A stretch of 6,826 nt of DNA from Actinomycetota bacterium (GCA_013816105.1 JACDEY010000056.1:1-6826); one strand, 5' to 3'; counted from the stretch's first letter, positions 1 through 5,378 are shown. Notes: a model not told the origin generated them from the sequence alone. Program-made: numbers and translations.

Positions 1-81
1 GTCCTGAGCCAGCGCGATACTCACCATTGTGACCGCGAGCGCCGCGACGCACACGAGCAGGATCACTAGCCGCTTTGCCAT
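1..81 (-). CDS. Secreted protein, N-terminal fragment (paralogue of the barrel protein at 2098-2571), runs off left edge
   Basis: Only the first 27 codons are in the window; the gene continues past position 1. The ATG is at 81-79. It is preceded on the minus strand by a purine-rich GGAGGGGGAG ribosome binding site a few bases upstream, which supports this start. The peptide begins MAKRLVILLVCVAALAV and ends IALAQD. It is a classic Sec signal peptide: two basic residues, a hydrophobic core of about 17 residues and an Ala-Leu-Ala-type cleavage site. By my count it matches the signal peptide of the gene at 2098-2571 at 18 of 27 positions, including K-R-L, VAALA and IALAQ. Signal peptides rarely keep such similarity unless the genes are paralogous. 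I therefore infer a second secreted barrel-type protein, but the mature domain is outside the window and cannot be verified. Confidence 0.7.
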   Translation of the reverse strand, partial: MAKRLVILLVCVAALAVTMVSIALAQD

Positions 82-104
82 ATCTCCCCCTCCTCTCGGC
101 CGAA

Positions 105-118
105 CGCTCATTCGAGCG
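105..118. repeat. Short inverted repeat upstream of the left-edge gene
   Basis: CGCTC-ATTC-GAGCG is a perfect 5-bp stem with a 4-base loop, 24 bases upstream of the start codon at 81. It could be an operator or a 5'-leader hairpin. The repeat is visible; any function is a guess. Confidence 0.3.
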
Positions 119-237
119 ATCGGCTCTAAGTCCAGCGACGGTCGCGCCAGAGCCAAGCAAGCTTATTCTCCGCGGCTCCGGCGACCGGGACGTGCTCCTG
201 GAGAATCTGGCCAAGGGGAGCTATGCCACCCCCGGGT

Positions 238-500
238 TTATGTATCCGGGCGCCCCGCCGACCCCTCTGACCTGGCGTTTTGCACCCGCTGCGCCCGGTG
301 ACGCAGCGCATTCCATGCCTCCGGGATGCCCGCCTGCTCAGCAACCTGCTTGCAGAACGTCTGGAGCTGTGCTCCGTACTTCTCGACAGCGACAACCGCG
401 ATGGCCGCGGCCTCGGCGTAGGTGCGGGCCGACCGAGAAACACAGCGGATAACTCGGGGCCCTTCGCTCCCCCGCGACCAGCATTTCCGCAGGTCAGCAT
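238..500 (-). pseudogene. Coding-like remnant in a gene-poor stretch (82-515), unrecognised
   Basis: The stretch between the left-edge gene and the tRNA-Arg fragment holds no convincing intact gene. One minus-strand frame, ending at TAA 240-238, looks genuinely coding between about 420 and 255: its codons end mostly in G or C. The peptide reads TYAEAAAIAVVAVEKYGAQ and continues with CKQVAEQAGIPEAWNALRHR, a plausible amphipathic, helix-rich sequence. The frame has no ATG, GTG or TTG between the upstream in-frame stop (TAG at 550-548) and this segment, so it is probably a 5'-truncated or frameshifted remnant. An ATG at 500 in another minus frame could only be joined to it by a frameshift near 421, and has no clear ribosome binding site. 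I do not recognise the family. The plus strand at about 150-255 also shows coding-like third-position bias (KLILRGSGDRDVLLENLAKG), so both strands may carry debris. Confidence 0.3.
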
Positions 501-505
501 AGCGT

Positions 506-515
506 TTCGCGCGAA
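506..515. repeat. 10-bp perfect palindrome at the tRNA-Arg breakpoint
   Basis: TTCGCGCGAA is self-complementary and directly abuts the point where tRNA-Arg homology stops. It may mark a recombination junction, or be chance in GC-rich DNA. Confidence 0.3.
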
Positions 516-559
516 CTAGTCCGTAGTCAGACGCTCTGTCCAGATTGAGCTACTGGCGC
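516..559 (-). pseudogene. 5' half of a tRNA-Arg(ACG) gene
   Basis: Read on the minus strand from 559, the 44 bases give a textbook tRNA 5' half: acceptor strand GCGCCAG, TA, D-stem GCTC and GAGC around a loop containing GG, G, anticodon-stem strand TCTGA, and loop CTACGGA with anticodon ACG. This closely resembles typical bacterial tRNA-Arg(ACG). Immediately after the loop the sequence departs: the 3' anticodon strand reads CTAG instead of the expected TCAGA, and no T-arm (GGTTCGAATCC-like) or matching 3' acceptor strand follows. The gene is therefore broken just 3' of the anticodon loop and cannot give a functional tRNA. Tyrosine recombinases often cross over in the anticodon loop, so a leftover from integration or deletion at a tRNA-Arg site is a reasonable inference. 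Confidence 0.75.
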
Positions 560-562
560 GGA

Positions 563-589
563 CGCAACCTCTTCATGGTAGAGGATGCG
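563..589. repeat. Imperfect hairpin between the broken esterase gene and the tRNA-Arg fragment
   Basis: CGCA-A-CCTCT pairs with AGAGG-A-TGCG across a 7-base loop, giving nine pairs with one A-A mismatch. It lies 38 bases beyond the stop of the minus-strand pseudogene and just upstream of the tRNA-Arg fragment. No T-run follows on either strand, so it is at best a weak or factor-assisted terminator. Its position between two transcription units fits that role. Confidence 0.4.
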
Positions 590-626
590 CCCAGACAGAA
601 GCAGGAACAAGGCTGGAGCGGGACTC

Positions 627-2005
627 TCAGGGCCTCGGCGTCTTGCGAGCGATCTCCCAGGACCACTTCTCCGACGGTCCCGCGTTGCCCGCCGCATCAG
701 TTGCCTGGACGGAAAAGGTGTGTGGCCCTCGCGCGAGGCGGGGGTAGCCCACGCCCGAGGCACACGGGGTCGCGGGGGCGCGATCCATCGAGCAGGTGAA
801 GGTGACCCCCGACTCGCTCGCCAGGAACTGGAACGTCGCCGAGGTCGACAACGTGGGATCCTCCGGCGTGGCGGTGAACGTCACTGCCGGTGGCGTCCTG
901 TCGATGCTCCATGTCCACGTGGTCGGCTGTCCAACGCCACCCTCGGGCAGCACGGGGTAAACGGAGAACGTGTGCTGGCCCTGTGGAAGGATCAGGGTTG
1001 GAGGCGCCCTCTGGCGCGAGGTGCCCGGCGAGGAAGTCCACCATGTCCGCCCAGACCAGCGGTTGCACCGCCTTCGTGTGACCCCTTCCCGGGGTCTCCC
1101 GTGCGACGTGCTCGACCCCGAAGGAGCTGAGCTGACGGCCCATCTCTCGGATGTGATCCACGTGAACCAACGGGTCCTCCGAGCTGATCGCCATATACAT
1201 CGGAGAGCTGGCCGAGGTCACGTGGAAGAACGGAGAAGCGTCCCTCCAGGTCGGCAGACACGCCGTCACGCCGCATCCGATGAGGTTCGTGACGGCGCTC
1301 TCGGATGACGGGTTGCCCGGATTGAGGATTTCGAGCATCGATGGGCCGGAGAGGCTGGCGATTGCGTCCGGTCGGCCGTCCCCCACGAGGCCGGTCGTCC
1401 CCAGGTACTGCGCCAGGTGGCCGCCAGAAGACTTCCGAAGACGCCCACGCCATCCACGTATGGAAGGGACCTGACGTAACGCACCGCCGCTTGGAGATCC
1501 TCGATCTGTGCGGGCCAGGGGTCATCGCCGGTTCCTCCCGGGGCGTTGCGGAAGTCGACCGCGTATGCCGCGAACCCCGCCGCAGCGAAGTCCTGCGCCT
1601 CGGGCGCGATGACCGTGCGGTCCCCTCCCTTCCACCCGCCTCCGTGGAGGACTGGCACGGCCGGCAATGGGCCTTCGGAGCCAGGCAGATACTCATCGAG
1701 GAGCAGTTCTGTGCCATCCGGAGCGGTCCCGTAGCGAACGGCGCGCGAGACCTGCGCCGGCCCGTCCCCCCCTGGACCGTAGGTCACCCCGCTCTCGCAC
1801 GGCCGGGCCTGCTCACCGTCCAGGGAACAGACGTAGCTCGTTCCATCCTCGTTCGTGGAAAAGGCGAATTGTCCAGCAGGCTCGCGAGGCGGCGGTCCTC
1901 CGCCGTGCCGACCTCGGCCTTGCGGACTGGGACAGGCACCAGCGGCGCCGGCGCTTTCGCCATCGACGCAAGAGCGACGCGAACCCAGGCGCGGGAGTTT
2001 GCCAA
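627..2005 (-). pseudogene. Broken secreted esterase: alpha/beta-hydrolase flanked by Ig-like repeat halves
   Basis: Homology is spread over two minus-strand frames. From about 1895 to 1776 is the first part of an Ig-like repeat (QFAFSTNEDGTSYVCSLDGE, then PCESGVTYG). From 1740 follows an alpha/beta hydrolase of the HGGG carboxylesterase/feruloyl-esterase type: oxyanion motif HGGGW at 1632-1646, then VDFRNAP and PWPAQIEDLQAAVRYVR. Near 1426-1436 the frame changes and homology continues with nucleophile-elbow residues SSGGHLAQYLG, catalytic Asp in SSEDPLVHV (codon 1176-1174) and catalytic His in GRGHTKAV (codon 1080-1078). Near 1003-1012 it returns to the first frame for LPQGQHTFSVYPV, TWTWSIDRTPP and a complete second Ig-like repeat (CSMDRAPATPC, TFSVQATDAAGN), ending at TGA 629-627. 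The first frame meets a stop at about 1266, so no intact product is encoded. The 5' end is unclear; a third frame holds signal-peptide-like AAFSLILTLA at about 2031-2002. Sequencing error remains possible. Confidence 0.8.
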
Positions 2006-2097
2006 CGTCAGGATCAGGCTGAATGCGGCCGTGGTACCGCAGGGAGAGCGGATCCGCGCCTTCTGCCCACTCGCAGCGGTGTGGCACGGGGGAGTGG

Positions 2098-2571
2098 CTA
2101 GCCCTCCAAGTCGATGATGATGTCCGTGACGTCCGTGTCGATGTACTCGGCCTGGCCGGTTGCGTGGCGGTAGCTACCCGTCCCGCCGGTGACCGCGAAG
2201 AGGACACGGCTTGGGCCTTGGGGGTCGATGCCGTGCGTCATGATGTCGCCGTCCTCGAGCTTCAGCACGTAGGTGCAGTTGAAGGTCCCGCCAGCGAGCA
2301 CCTGGCTCGAGATTACGCAGTCGAGATGGGCGGTGCCCACCCGCGTGGTCTGGCTCGGGTCGAAGAGCGGCCCTCTCGCCACCAGCCGGTCCCCGAAGCC
2401 GAGGCCATCGCCCGCGAAATCGAGGAACTCGTCCTCGGACCTCGGGCCGACGACCACGTGGATCACCTGGCTCTCCGCCGTTCCACCCCTTCCCTGAGCC
2501 AGCGCGATCCCCACCGTCGTCGCGGCGAGCGCCGCGACGGAAAGCAGCAGCACGAGCAAGCGCTTTCCCAT
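2098..2571 (-). CDS. Secreted allene-oxide-cyclase-like / dirigent-like barrel protein
   Basis: 157 aa. The ATG at 2571-2569 is preceded at a good distance by AAGGAGGGG (2583-2575), so I reject the longer upstream in-frame start at 2628. Residues 1-25 form a Sec signal peptide (MGKRLLVLLL, then VAALA, cleavage expected near ALA-Q at 25/26). The mature part is about 130 residues, rich in beta-strand-like stretches. It ends with RVLFAVTGGTGSYRHATGQ and an acidic tail, TDVTDIIIDLEG. A V-T-G-G-T-G-x-Y-x-x-A-x-G strand-turn motif near the C terminus is characteristic of the allene-oxide-cyclase-like and dirigent-type barrels common in secreted actinobacterial proteins. Cys85 and Cys99 could form a disulfide outside the cell. 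Bacterial members are mostly of unknown function, so no substrate is proposed. The related left-edge gene and the broken esterase lie downstream on the same strand. A palindrome at 2663-2674 lies upstream. Confidence 0.72.
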   Translation of the reverse strand: MGKRLLVLLLSVAALAATTVGIALAQGRGGTAESQVIHVVVGPRSEDEFLDFAGDGLGFGDRLVARGPLFDPSQTTRVGTAHLDCVISSQVLAGGTFNCTYVLKLEDGDIMTHGIDPQGPSRVLFAVTGGTGSYRHATGQAEYIDTDVTDIIIDLEG

Positions 2572-2662
2572 GAACCCCTCCTTCCGTGACGGCGAAGGGC
2601 TCGCCGTCGACGATAGGGTCCCGCCCACGACGCGAGATCCCTGCGGTAGAGAGCAAGCCTAG

Positions 2663-2674
2663 CGAAGTGCTTCG
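2663..2674. repeat. Palindrome upstream of the barrel-protein gene
   Basis: CGAAG-TG-CTTCG lies about 90 bases upstream of the minus-strand start at 2571. It could be an operator or part of the promoter region. The rest of 2584-2740 shows no gene. Confidence 0.25.
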
Positions 2675-2743
2675 AACACCGCGAGGCAACGCTCAGCAGG
2701 TGATTCGTTCACGCGTTCGTGGCACCATGAGGACGTAAGGCAC

Positions 2744-2815
2744 ACGTACAGCCACGTGATCCCGGCCATGCAGCAGGAGACAGCCGCGAAGGTCGCGGCG
2801 CTGTTCCTCGGCTGA
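2744..2815 (+). pseudogene. Tyrosine recombinase (phage-type integrase), C-terminal remnant
   Basis: The 23 codons before TGA 2813-2815 read TYSHVIPAMQQ and then ETAAKVAALFLG. This is the C terminus of phage-family tyrosine integrases, where the nucleophilic Tyr sits in a TYSHV-type motif and is followed by an amphipathic helix. The Tyr codon is 2747-2749. Upstream the same frame (FTRSWHHEDVRH) no longer resembles an integrase: the usual LGH box and the rest of the catalytic core (R, K, H-x-x-R) are absent, so at least 90% of the gene is missing. The remnant points at the 3' end of tRNA-Ser(GCU), 118 bases away, the normal position of an integrase in a tRNA-inserted element. It is too short for routine gene finders. 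The remnant is inactive. I infer deletion of most of an integrated element. Confidence 0.82.
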
Positions 2816-2852
2816 GCGCCACCACAACACCTGGGCTTCCCCGCGGCGGCGC

Positions 2853-2870
2853 GTTTACATTTGGTTTACA
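2853..2870. repeat. Direct repeat GTTTACA, 11-bp period, in the integrase-tRNA gap
   Basis: GTTTACA occurs at 2853-2859 and 2864-2870, one helical turn apart, in an AT-rich patch of otherwise GC-rich DNA. Paired short direct repeats between an integrase end and a tRNA are typical of integrase arm-type or accessory-factor binding sites. The repeat is directly visible; the role is inferred. Confidence 0.4.
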
Positions 2871-2906
2871 ACCGGGGGGTCAGGCACCTCGCTCGCGGAA
2901 CCGCCA

Positions 2907-2936
2907 CCTGCGCAAAGCCGCAGGTAGATCCTGCGG
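2907..2936 (-). terminator. Alternative hairpins overlapping the tRNA-Ser 3' end
   Basis: On the minus strand three segments follow the tRNA: CCGCAGG (2936-2930), CCTGCGG (2924-2918) and CGCAGG (2912-2907). The middle one can pair with the first (perfect 7 bp, 5-base loop) or the third (6 bp, 6-base loop). The first hairpin uses the last three bases of the mature tRNA and is followed by CTTTG, a weak terminator-like tail. The inverted repeats could equally be recombinase core sites of a former attachment junction. The two readings cannot be told apart from sequence. Confidence 0.45.
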
Positions 2937-3020
2937 AGAGGGGGGGATTCGAACCCCCGAGGGCTTGCGCCCAACCGGTTTAGCAAACCGGCGCCATAGA
3001 CCGGACTAGGCGACCTCTCC
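2934..3020 (-). tRNA. tRNA-Ser(GCU)
   Basis: 87 bases on the minus strand, 5' end at 3020. The acceptor strands GGAGAGG and CCTCTCC pair perfectly, with discriminator G at 2934. The anticodon arm CGGTTTGCTAAACCG carries GCT at 2984-2982, reading serine AGC/AGU codons. A long variable arm (about TTGGGCGCAAGCCCTC) is the class II hallmark of tRNA-Ser. The T-arm is GGGGGTTCGAATCCCCC. CCA is not encoded; the next bases are CAG, so it must be added after transcription. The gene is intact although an integrase remnant lies just beyond its 3' end, as expected for elements that rebuild the tRNA 3' end on insertion. Confidence 0.96.
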
Positions 3021-3029
3021 GGACCCGCG

Positions 3030-3058
3030 AGTCTATCGAACCCCGATCCTCCGAAAAG
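3030..3058 (-). promoter_or_regulatory. Candidate promoter for tRNA-Ser
   Basis: On the minus strand CTTTTC (3058-3053) and TAGACT (3035-3030) are separated by 17 bases, with the -10 box 9 bases from the mature tRNA 5' end. The match to the housekeeping consensus is partial. Confidence 0.35.
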
Positions 3059-3084
3059 GGTTGGAATCACCACCCCAGGGGAAC
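3059..3084 (+). promoter_or_regulatory. Possible stress-sigma promoter for the CsbD-family gene
   Basis: GGTT (3059-3062), 16 bases, then GGGAAC (3079-3084) loosely resembles the GTTT...GGGTAT pattern of SigB-type sigma factors, which control csbD in Bacillus. The match is partial and the assignment tentative. Confidence 0.25.
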
Positions 3085-3122
3085 AAACAATCGGCATGAT
3101 CGGCGGCCGGAAGGAGGCAACG

Positions 3123-3332
3123 ATGGGTGCAGGAACCGGCGACAAGGCTGAGGGCAAGTGGGACGAGGTGAAGGGCAAGGTCAAGGAGGGAGTCGGCGAC
3201 GCCACGGACGACGAGTCCATGGAGGCCGAAGGCAAGAAGGATCAGGTCAAGGGCGAAGGCAAGCAGGCCTGGGGCGATCTGAAGAACACCGGCGAGAGCA
3301 TCAAGGAGCGCGTCAAGGACGCGACCGACTGA
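3123..3332 (+). CDS. CsbD-family stress-response protein
   Basis: 69 aa, the usual length for this family. The start is ATG 3123, six bases after GGAGG; the upstream in-frame ATG at 3096 has no such site. The sequence is hydrophilic, rich in Lys, Glu, Asp and Gly, and starts GAGTGDKAEGKWDEVKGKV. Two similar halves each carry a GKxDxVKGxxK-like pattern (KWDEVKGKVKEGVGD and KKDQVKGEGKQAWGD), the CsbD signature. There is no signal peptide or membrane segment, so the product is cytoplasmic. In other bacteria csbD-type genes are induced in general stress and stationary phase; the molecular activity is unknown. It stands alone as a single-gene unit, followed by the hairpin at 3364-3395. Confidence 0.93.
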   Translation: MGAGTGDKAEGKWDEVKGKVKEGVGDATDDESMEAEGKKDQVKGEGKQAWGDLKNTGESIKERVKDATD

Positions 3333-3363
3333 GCTCCGTCACCCCTCGTTCCAAGGCTCCGCT

Positions 3364-3395
3364 CGGAGGACCCGTCCAGCCGGGCGGGTCCTCCG
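3364..3395. terminator. Bidirectional hairpin terminator between convergent genes
   Basis: CGGAGGACCCG (3364-3374) pairs perfectly with CGGGTCCTCCG (3385-3395): 11 bp with a 10-base loop. It sits 31 bases after the CsbD stop and 1 base from the stop of the minus-strand AlaX gene, so it can serve both. No T-run follows, which is common for actinobacterial hairpin terminators. Confidence 0.8.
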
Positions 3396-3396
3396 C

Positions 3397-4128
3397 TCAC
3401 GTCTCGGATAGCTCGATCCGCATACGCTTGAACGTCCGGCCCTTGTTCTCGGTCTTGACCACGCGGACCGGCCCGACCTCCCACGTGTTCGTCACGTGCG
3501 TGCCGCCGTCCGCCTGACGATCTAGCCCCTCGATCTCGATCACCCGGATCGGATCGACCCCCTCGGGGATGAGGTTCACCTTCGTCCGAATGAGATCCGG
3601 ATCCGATGCGGCCGCCGCCCTTCGGAGGAACCTCACGCGTACGGGACGGCCCTCGCGAAGGGCATCGTTCAGCCGCAACTCGACCTCGCGACCGAAGTCC
3701 CCCGACACGGAGCCCAGTTCGAAGTCCATACGAGCCGCACCCGGCTCCATGTTGCCGCCGGTGACCTTCGCGCCATGGTCCAGCCACACGATCCCCGAAA
3801 GCGCGTGAAGGGCCGTATGCGTTCTCATCAAGCGATACCTGCGGTCCCAGTCGATCTCGGCGGACACGACTGAGCCCCTCGCTGGAGGGTCCCCCTGAAG
3901 GACGTGCACCACGCGCCCCACCGACCGCAGGGTGTCGGTCACGATCGCCTCTCCCCCGGGCCATCGAAGGAAGCCCGTGTCGCCGGGCTGCCCTCCGCCT
4001 CTCGGGTAGAAGACTGTGCGATCGAGGACTACGCCCTCGTGCGAAGCATCGACGACGGTGGCCTCGATGCTCGACCGGTAGGCATCGGTGGTGGCGATCT
4101 CCTCAGTCGCGCCGATCCGCTCGGTCAT
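3397..4128 (-). CDS. Free-standing alanyl-tRNA editing protein (AlaX type)
   Basis: 243 aa from ATG 4128-4126. AAGGAG lies just upstream, whereas the in-frame start at 4179 has no such site. AlaX proteins hydrolyse mischarged Ser-tRNA(Ala) or Gly-tRNA(Ala) in the cytoplasm, backing up the editing domain of alanyl-tRNA synthetase. Visible marks are the N-terminal glycine-rich block FYPRGGGQPGDTG (residues 40-52), the zinc-binding HxxxH motif in RTHTALH (His104, His108), and the second zinc half-site QADGGTHV with Asp207 and His211. Alanyl-tRNA synthetase has Cys where this protein has Asp; such substitution occurs in some free-standing members as far as I recall, so activity is plausible but not assured. 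There is no aminoacylation domain, so it is not AlaRS. Length suits a medium-size AlaX that keeps the glycine-rich N-terminal domain. It is transcribed away from the permease gene; the 154-base gap should hold both promoters. Confidence 0.92.
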   Translation of the reverse strand: MTERIGATEEIATTDAYRSSIEATVVDASHEGVVLDRTVFYPRGGGQPGDTGFLRWPGGEAIVTDTLRSVGRVVHVLQGDPPARGSVVSAEIDWDRRYRLMRTHTALHALSGIVWLDHGAKVTGGNMEPGAARMDFELGSVSGDFGREVELRLNDALREGRPVRVRFLRRAAAASDPDLIRTKVNLIPEGVDPIRVIEIEGLDRQADGGTHVTNTWEVGPVRVVKTENKGRTFKRMRIELSET

Positions 4129-4214
4129 GTCGCTCCTTGGTTCGTAGGGCCCAGAGTACCGGCCGGGTGGCAATCCCAAGCATCCGGCCTGCCCGTATAG
4201 GGTTATGTGAGTAG

Positions 4215-4244
4215 TTGCCTGCCGGCTCCGGCGGCGAGTAGGAT
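4215..4244 (+). promoter_or_regulatory. Candidate promoter of the ABC importer operon
   Basis: TTGCCT (4215-4220) and TAGGAT (4239-4244) are 18 bases apart, each matching the housekeeping consensus at 4 of 6 positions, about 39 bases upstream of the permease ATG at 4283. Confidence 0.45.
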
Positions 4245-4282
4245 TTGCCAGCTTCTGCGCTTACGAAAGGGCAGCGGGGTTC

Positions 4283-5272
4283 ATGGCCCAGGTCCAGTCC
4301 GAAGTTCTCACCGAGCAGGCGATACCAACCGATCCATCGGAAGTAGGCGCGGTTGTCGTCGGCAAGTCTCCATGGCAGCTCTTCTGGGGCCGGTTCAGGC
4401 AGGACAAGCTGGCGTTCGTGGGTCTCGGCTTCATCGTCTTCCTGGTGCTGCTTTCGCTCGGGGCCCCGCTCATCGCGAAATACGTCACGGGCCGGGGACC
4501 CAACGACCTCAGCCTCGCGCGAGAGATGACGAACGATTTTGGGCTGCCTCTGGGCCCGAACGGCACATACTGGTTCGGCGCGGACCGTTCCGGGAGGGAC
4601 CTGTTCATTCGCGTGATCTATGGAGCCCGCACCTCGCTGATCGTCGGGCTGGTCGCGACGGCCATCGCCGTGGCCATCGGCGTGACCCTCGGCATCATCG
4701 CGGGCTACTTCCGGGGCTGGGTGGACACGTTCATCTCCCGAACCATCGATATCGTGCTCTCGATGCCGCTCCTGCTTTTCGCGATCGGCATCGTCTCGAC
4801 GTGCTCGGCAACGAGGGTGGGCTGCTTCGGCGGCCTCGTGAAGCCGGGCCTCCCGGTCGTGATCTTCGTGATCGCGCTGTTCAGCTGGCCGAACATCGCC
4901 CGTATCGTTCGCGGCAACACCCTCTCGATCCGGGAGCGGGAGTTCATCGAGGCGAGCCGATCGCTCGGCGCGGGGAACCGGCGCATCATGTTCCGCGAGG
5001 TCCTGCCGAACCTCGTGGCACCGATCATCGTGTACTCCACGCTGATCATCCCGACGAACATCATCTTCGAGGCCGCGCTGTCCTTCCTCGGTCTCGGCGT
5101 ACCACAGACGACTCCGTCGTGGGGCCGGATGCTCTCGGATGCCGCTCAGGTGTTCGAGGTGGCATGGTGGATGATGGTGTTCCCGGGGGTGTTCCTGTTC
5201 CTGACCACGCTTGCGTTCAACCTGGTGGGGGACGGGCTTCGGGACGCACTGGATCCCAGGACCGGGCGCTGA
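4283..5272 (+). CDS. Peptide-type ABC transporter permease, OppC/DppC family
   Basis: 329 aa, normal family length. The protein is one of the two membrane subunits of an importer for peptides, nickel or related ligands. A cytoplasmic N-terminal arm (1-40) leads into the OppC-type first helix (about 43-66). The conserved WFGADRSGRDLFIRVIYGAR (97-116) precedes the core transport domain, with further helices near 118-141, 154-172, 190-206, 242-266 and 292-315. The EAA loop that contacts the ATPase is EFIEASRSLGAGNRRIMFRE (220-239) followed by VLPN. A small external loop at 171-190 has Cys174 and Cys181. The Shine-Dalgarno match before ATG 4283 is weak (GCAGCGGGG). It is the first gene of its strand after divergent AlaX, with the binding lipoprotein 106 bases downstream. 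An OppB-type partner normally sits just upstream but is not there. Ligand cannot be told from sequence. Confidence 0.93.
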   Translation: MAQVQSEVLTEQAIPTDPSEVGAVVVGKSPWQLFWGRFRQDKLAFVGLGFIVFLVLLSLGAPLIAKYVTGRGPNDLSLAREMTNDFGLPLGPNGTYWFGADRSGRDLFIRVIYGARTSLIVGLVATAIAVAIGVTLGIIAGYFRGWVDTFISRTIDIVLSMPLLLFAIGIVSTCSATRVGCFGGLVKPGLPVVIFVIALFSWPNIARIVRGNTLSIREREFIEASRSLGAGNRRIMFREVLPNLVAPIIVYSTLIIPTNIIFEAALSFLGLGVPQTTPSWGRMLSDAAQVFEVAWWMMVFPGVFLFLTTLAFNLVGDGLRDALDPRTGR

Positions 5273-5344
5273 ACACGACGGAATCCGACCCGCGAACGCA
5301 AGGAGGAGGAGAGACGGGACGAACCGCGAAGGCAATGCTGATGG

Positions 5345-5358
5345 GCCCCACAGGGGGC
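5345..5358 (+). repeat. GC hairpin between permease and lipoprotein genes
   Basis: GCCCC pairs with GGGGC around ACAG. An intercistronic hairpin here could adjust mRNA stability so that binding protein outnumbers permease, as in other importer operons. This is inference from position only. Confidence 0.3.
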
Positions 5359-5363
5359 AATCC

Positions 5364-5373
5364 GAGAGGGGGG
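5364..5373 (+). promoter_or_regulatory. Ribosome binding site that sets the TTG start at 5379
   Basis: GAGAGGGGGG ends five bases before TTG 5379. The in-frame ATG at 5388 would be 14 bases from it and has only GAGG one base away, so TTG is the better start. Confidence 0.55.
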
Positions 5374-5378
5374 AAACC

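Noticed and set aside
130..559. Group I intron splitting tRNA-Arg, with CTGGCGC at 149-143 as the distant 3' acceptor strand
   Set aside because: CTGGCGC on the minus strand does match the acceptor strand, but no T-arm or 3' anticodon strand precedes it and I see no intron core. Much of the stretch looks coding. A covariance search would decide.
585..1130. Plus-strand frame of 181 codons across the end of the broken esterase gene
   Set aside because: The minus strand carries recognisable Ig-like and hydrolase sequence here; the plus frame is low-complexity Arg/Gly/Pro.
1426..1436. Programmed ribosomal frameshift in the esterase gene
   Set aside because: No slippery heptamer or following stem-loop is evident at the frame change, and a second opposite change is needed downstream; mutation or sequence error is simpler.
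3242..3964. Minus-strand frame of 240 codons overlapping AlaX and CsbD
   Set aside because: It overlaps two well-supported genes in another frame and has a shadow-like Arg/Gly-rich composition.
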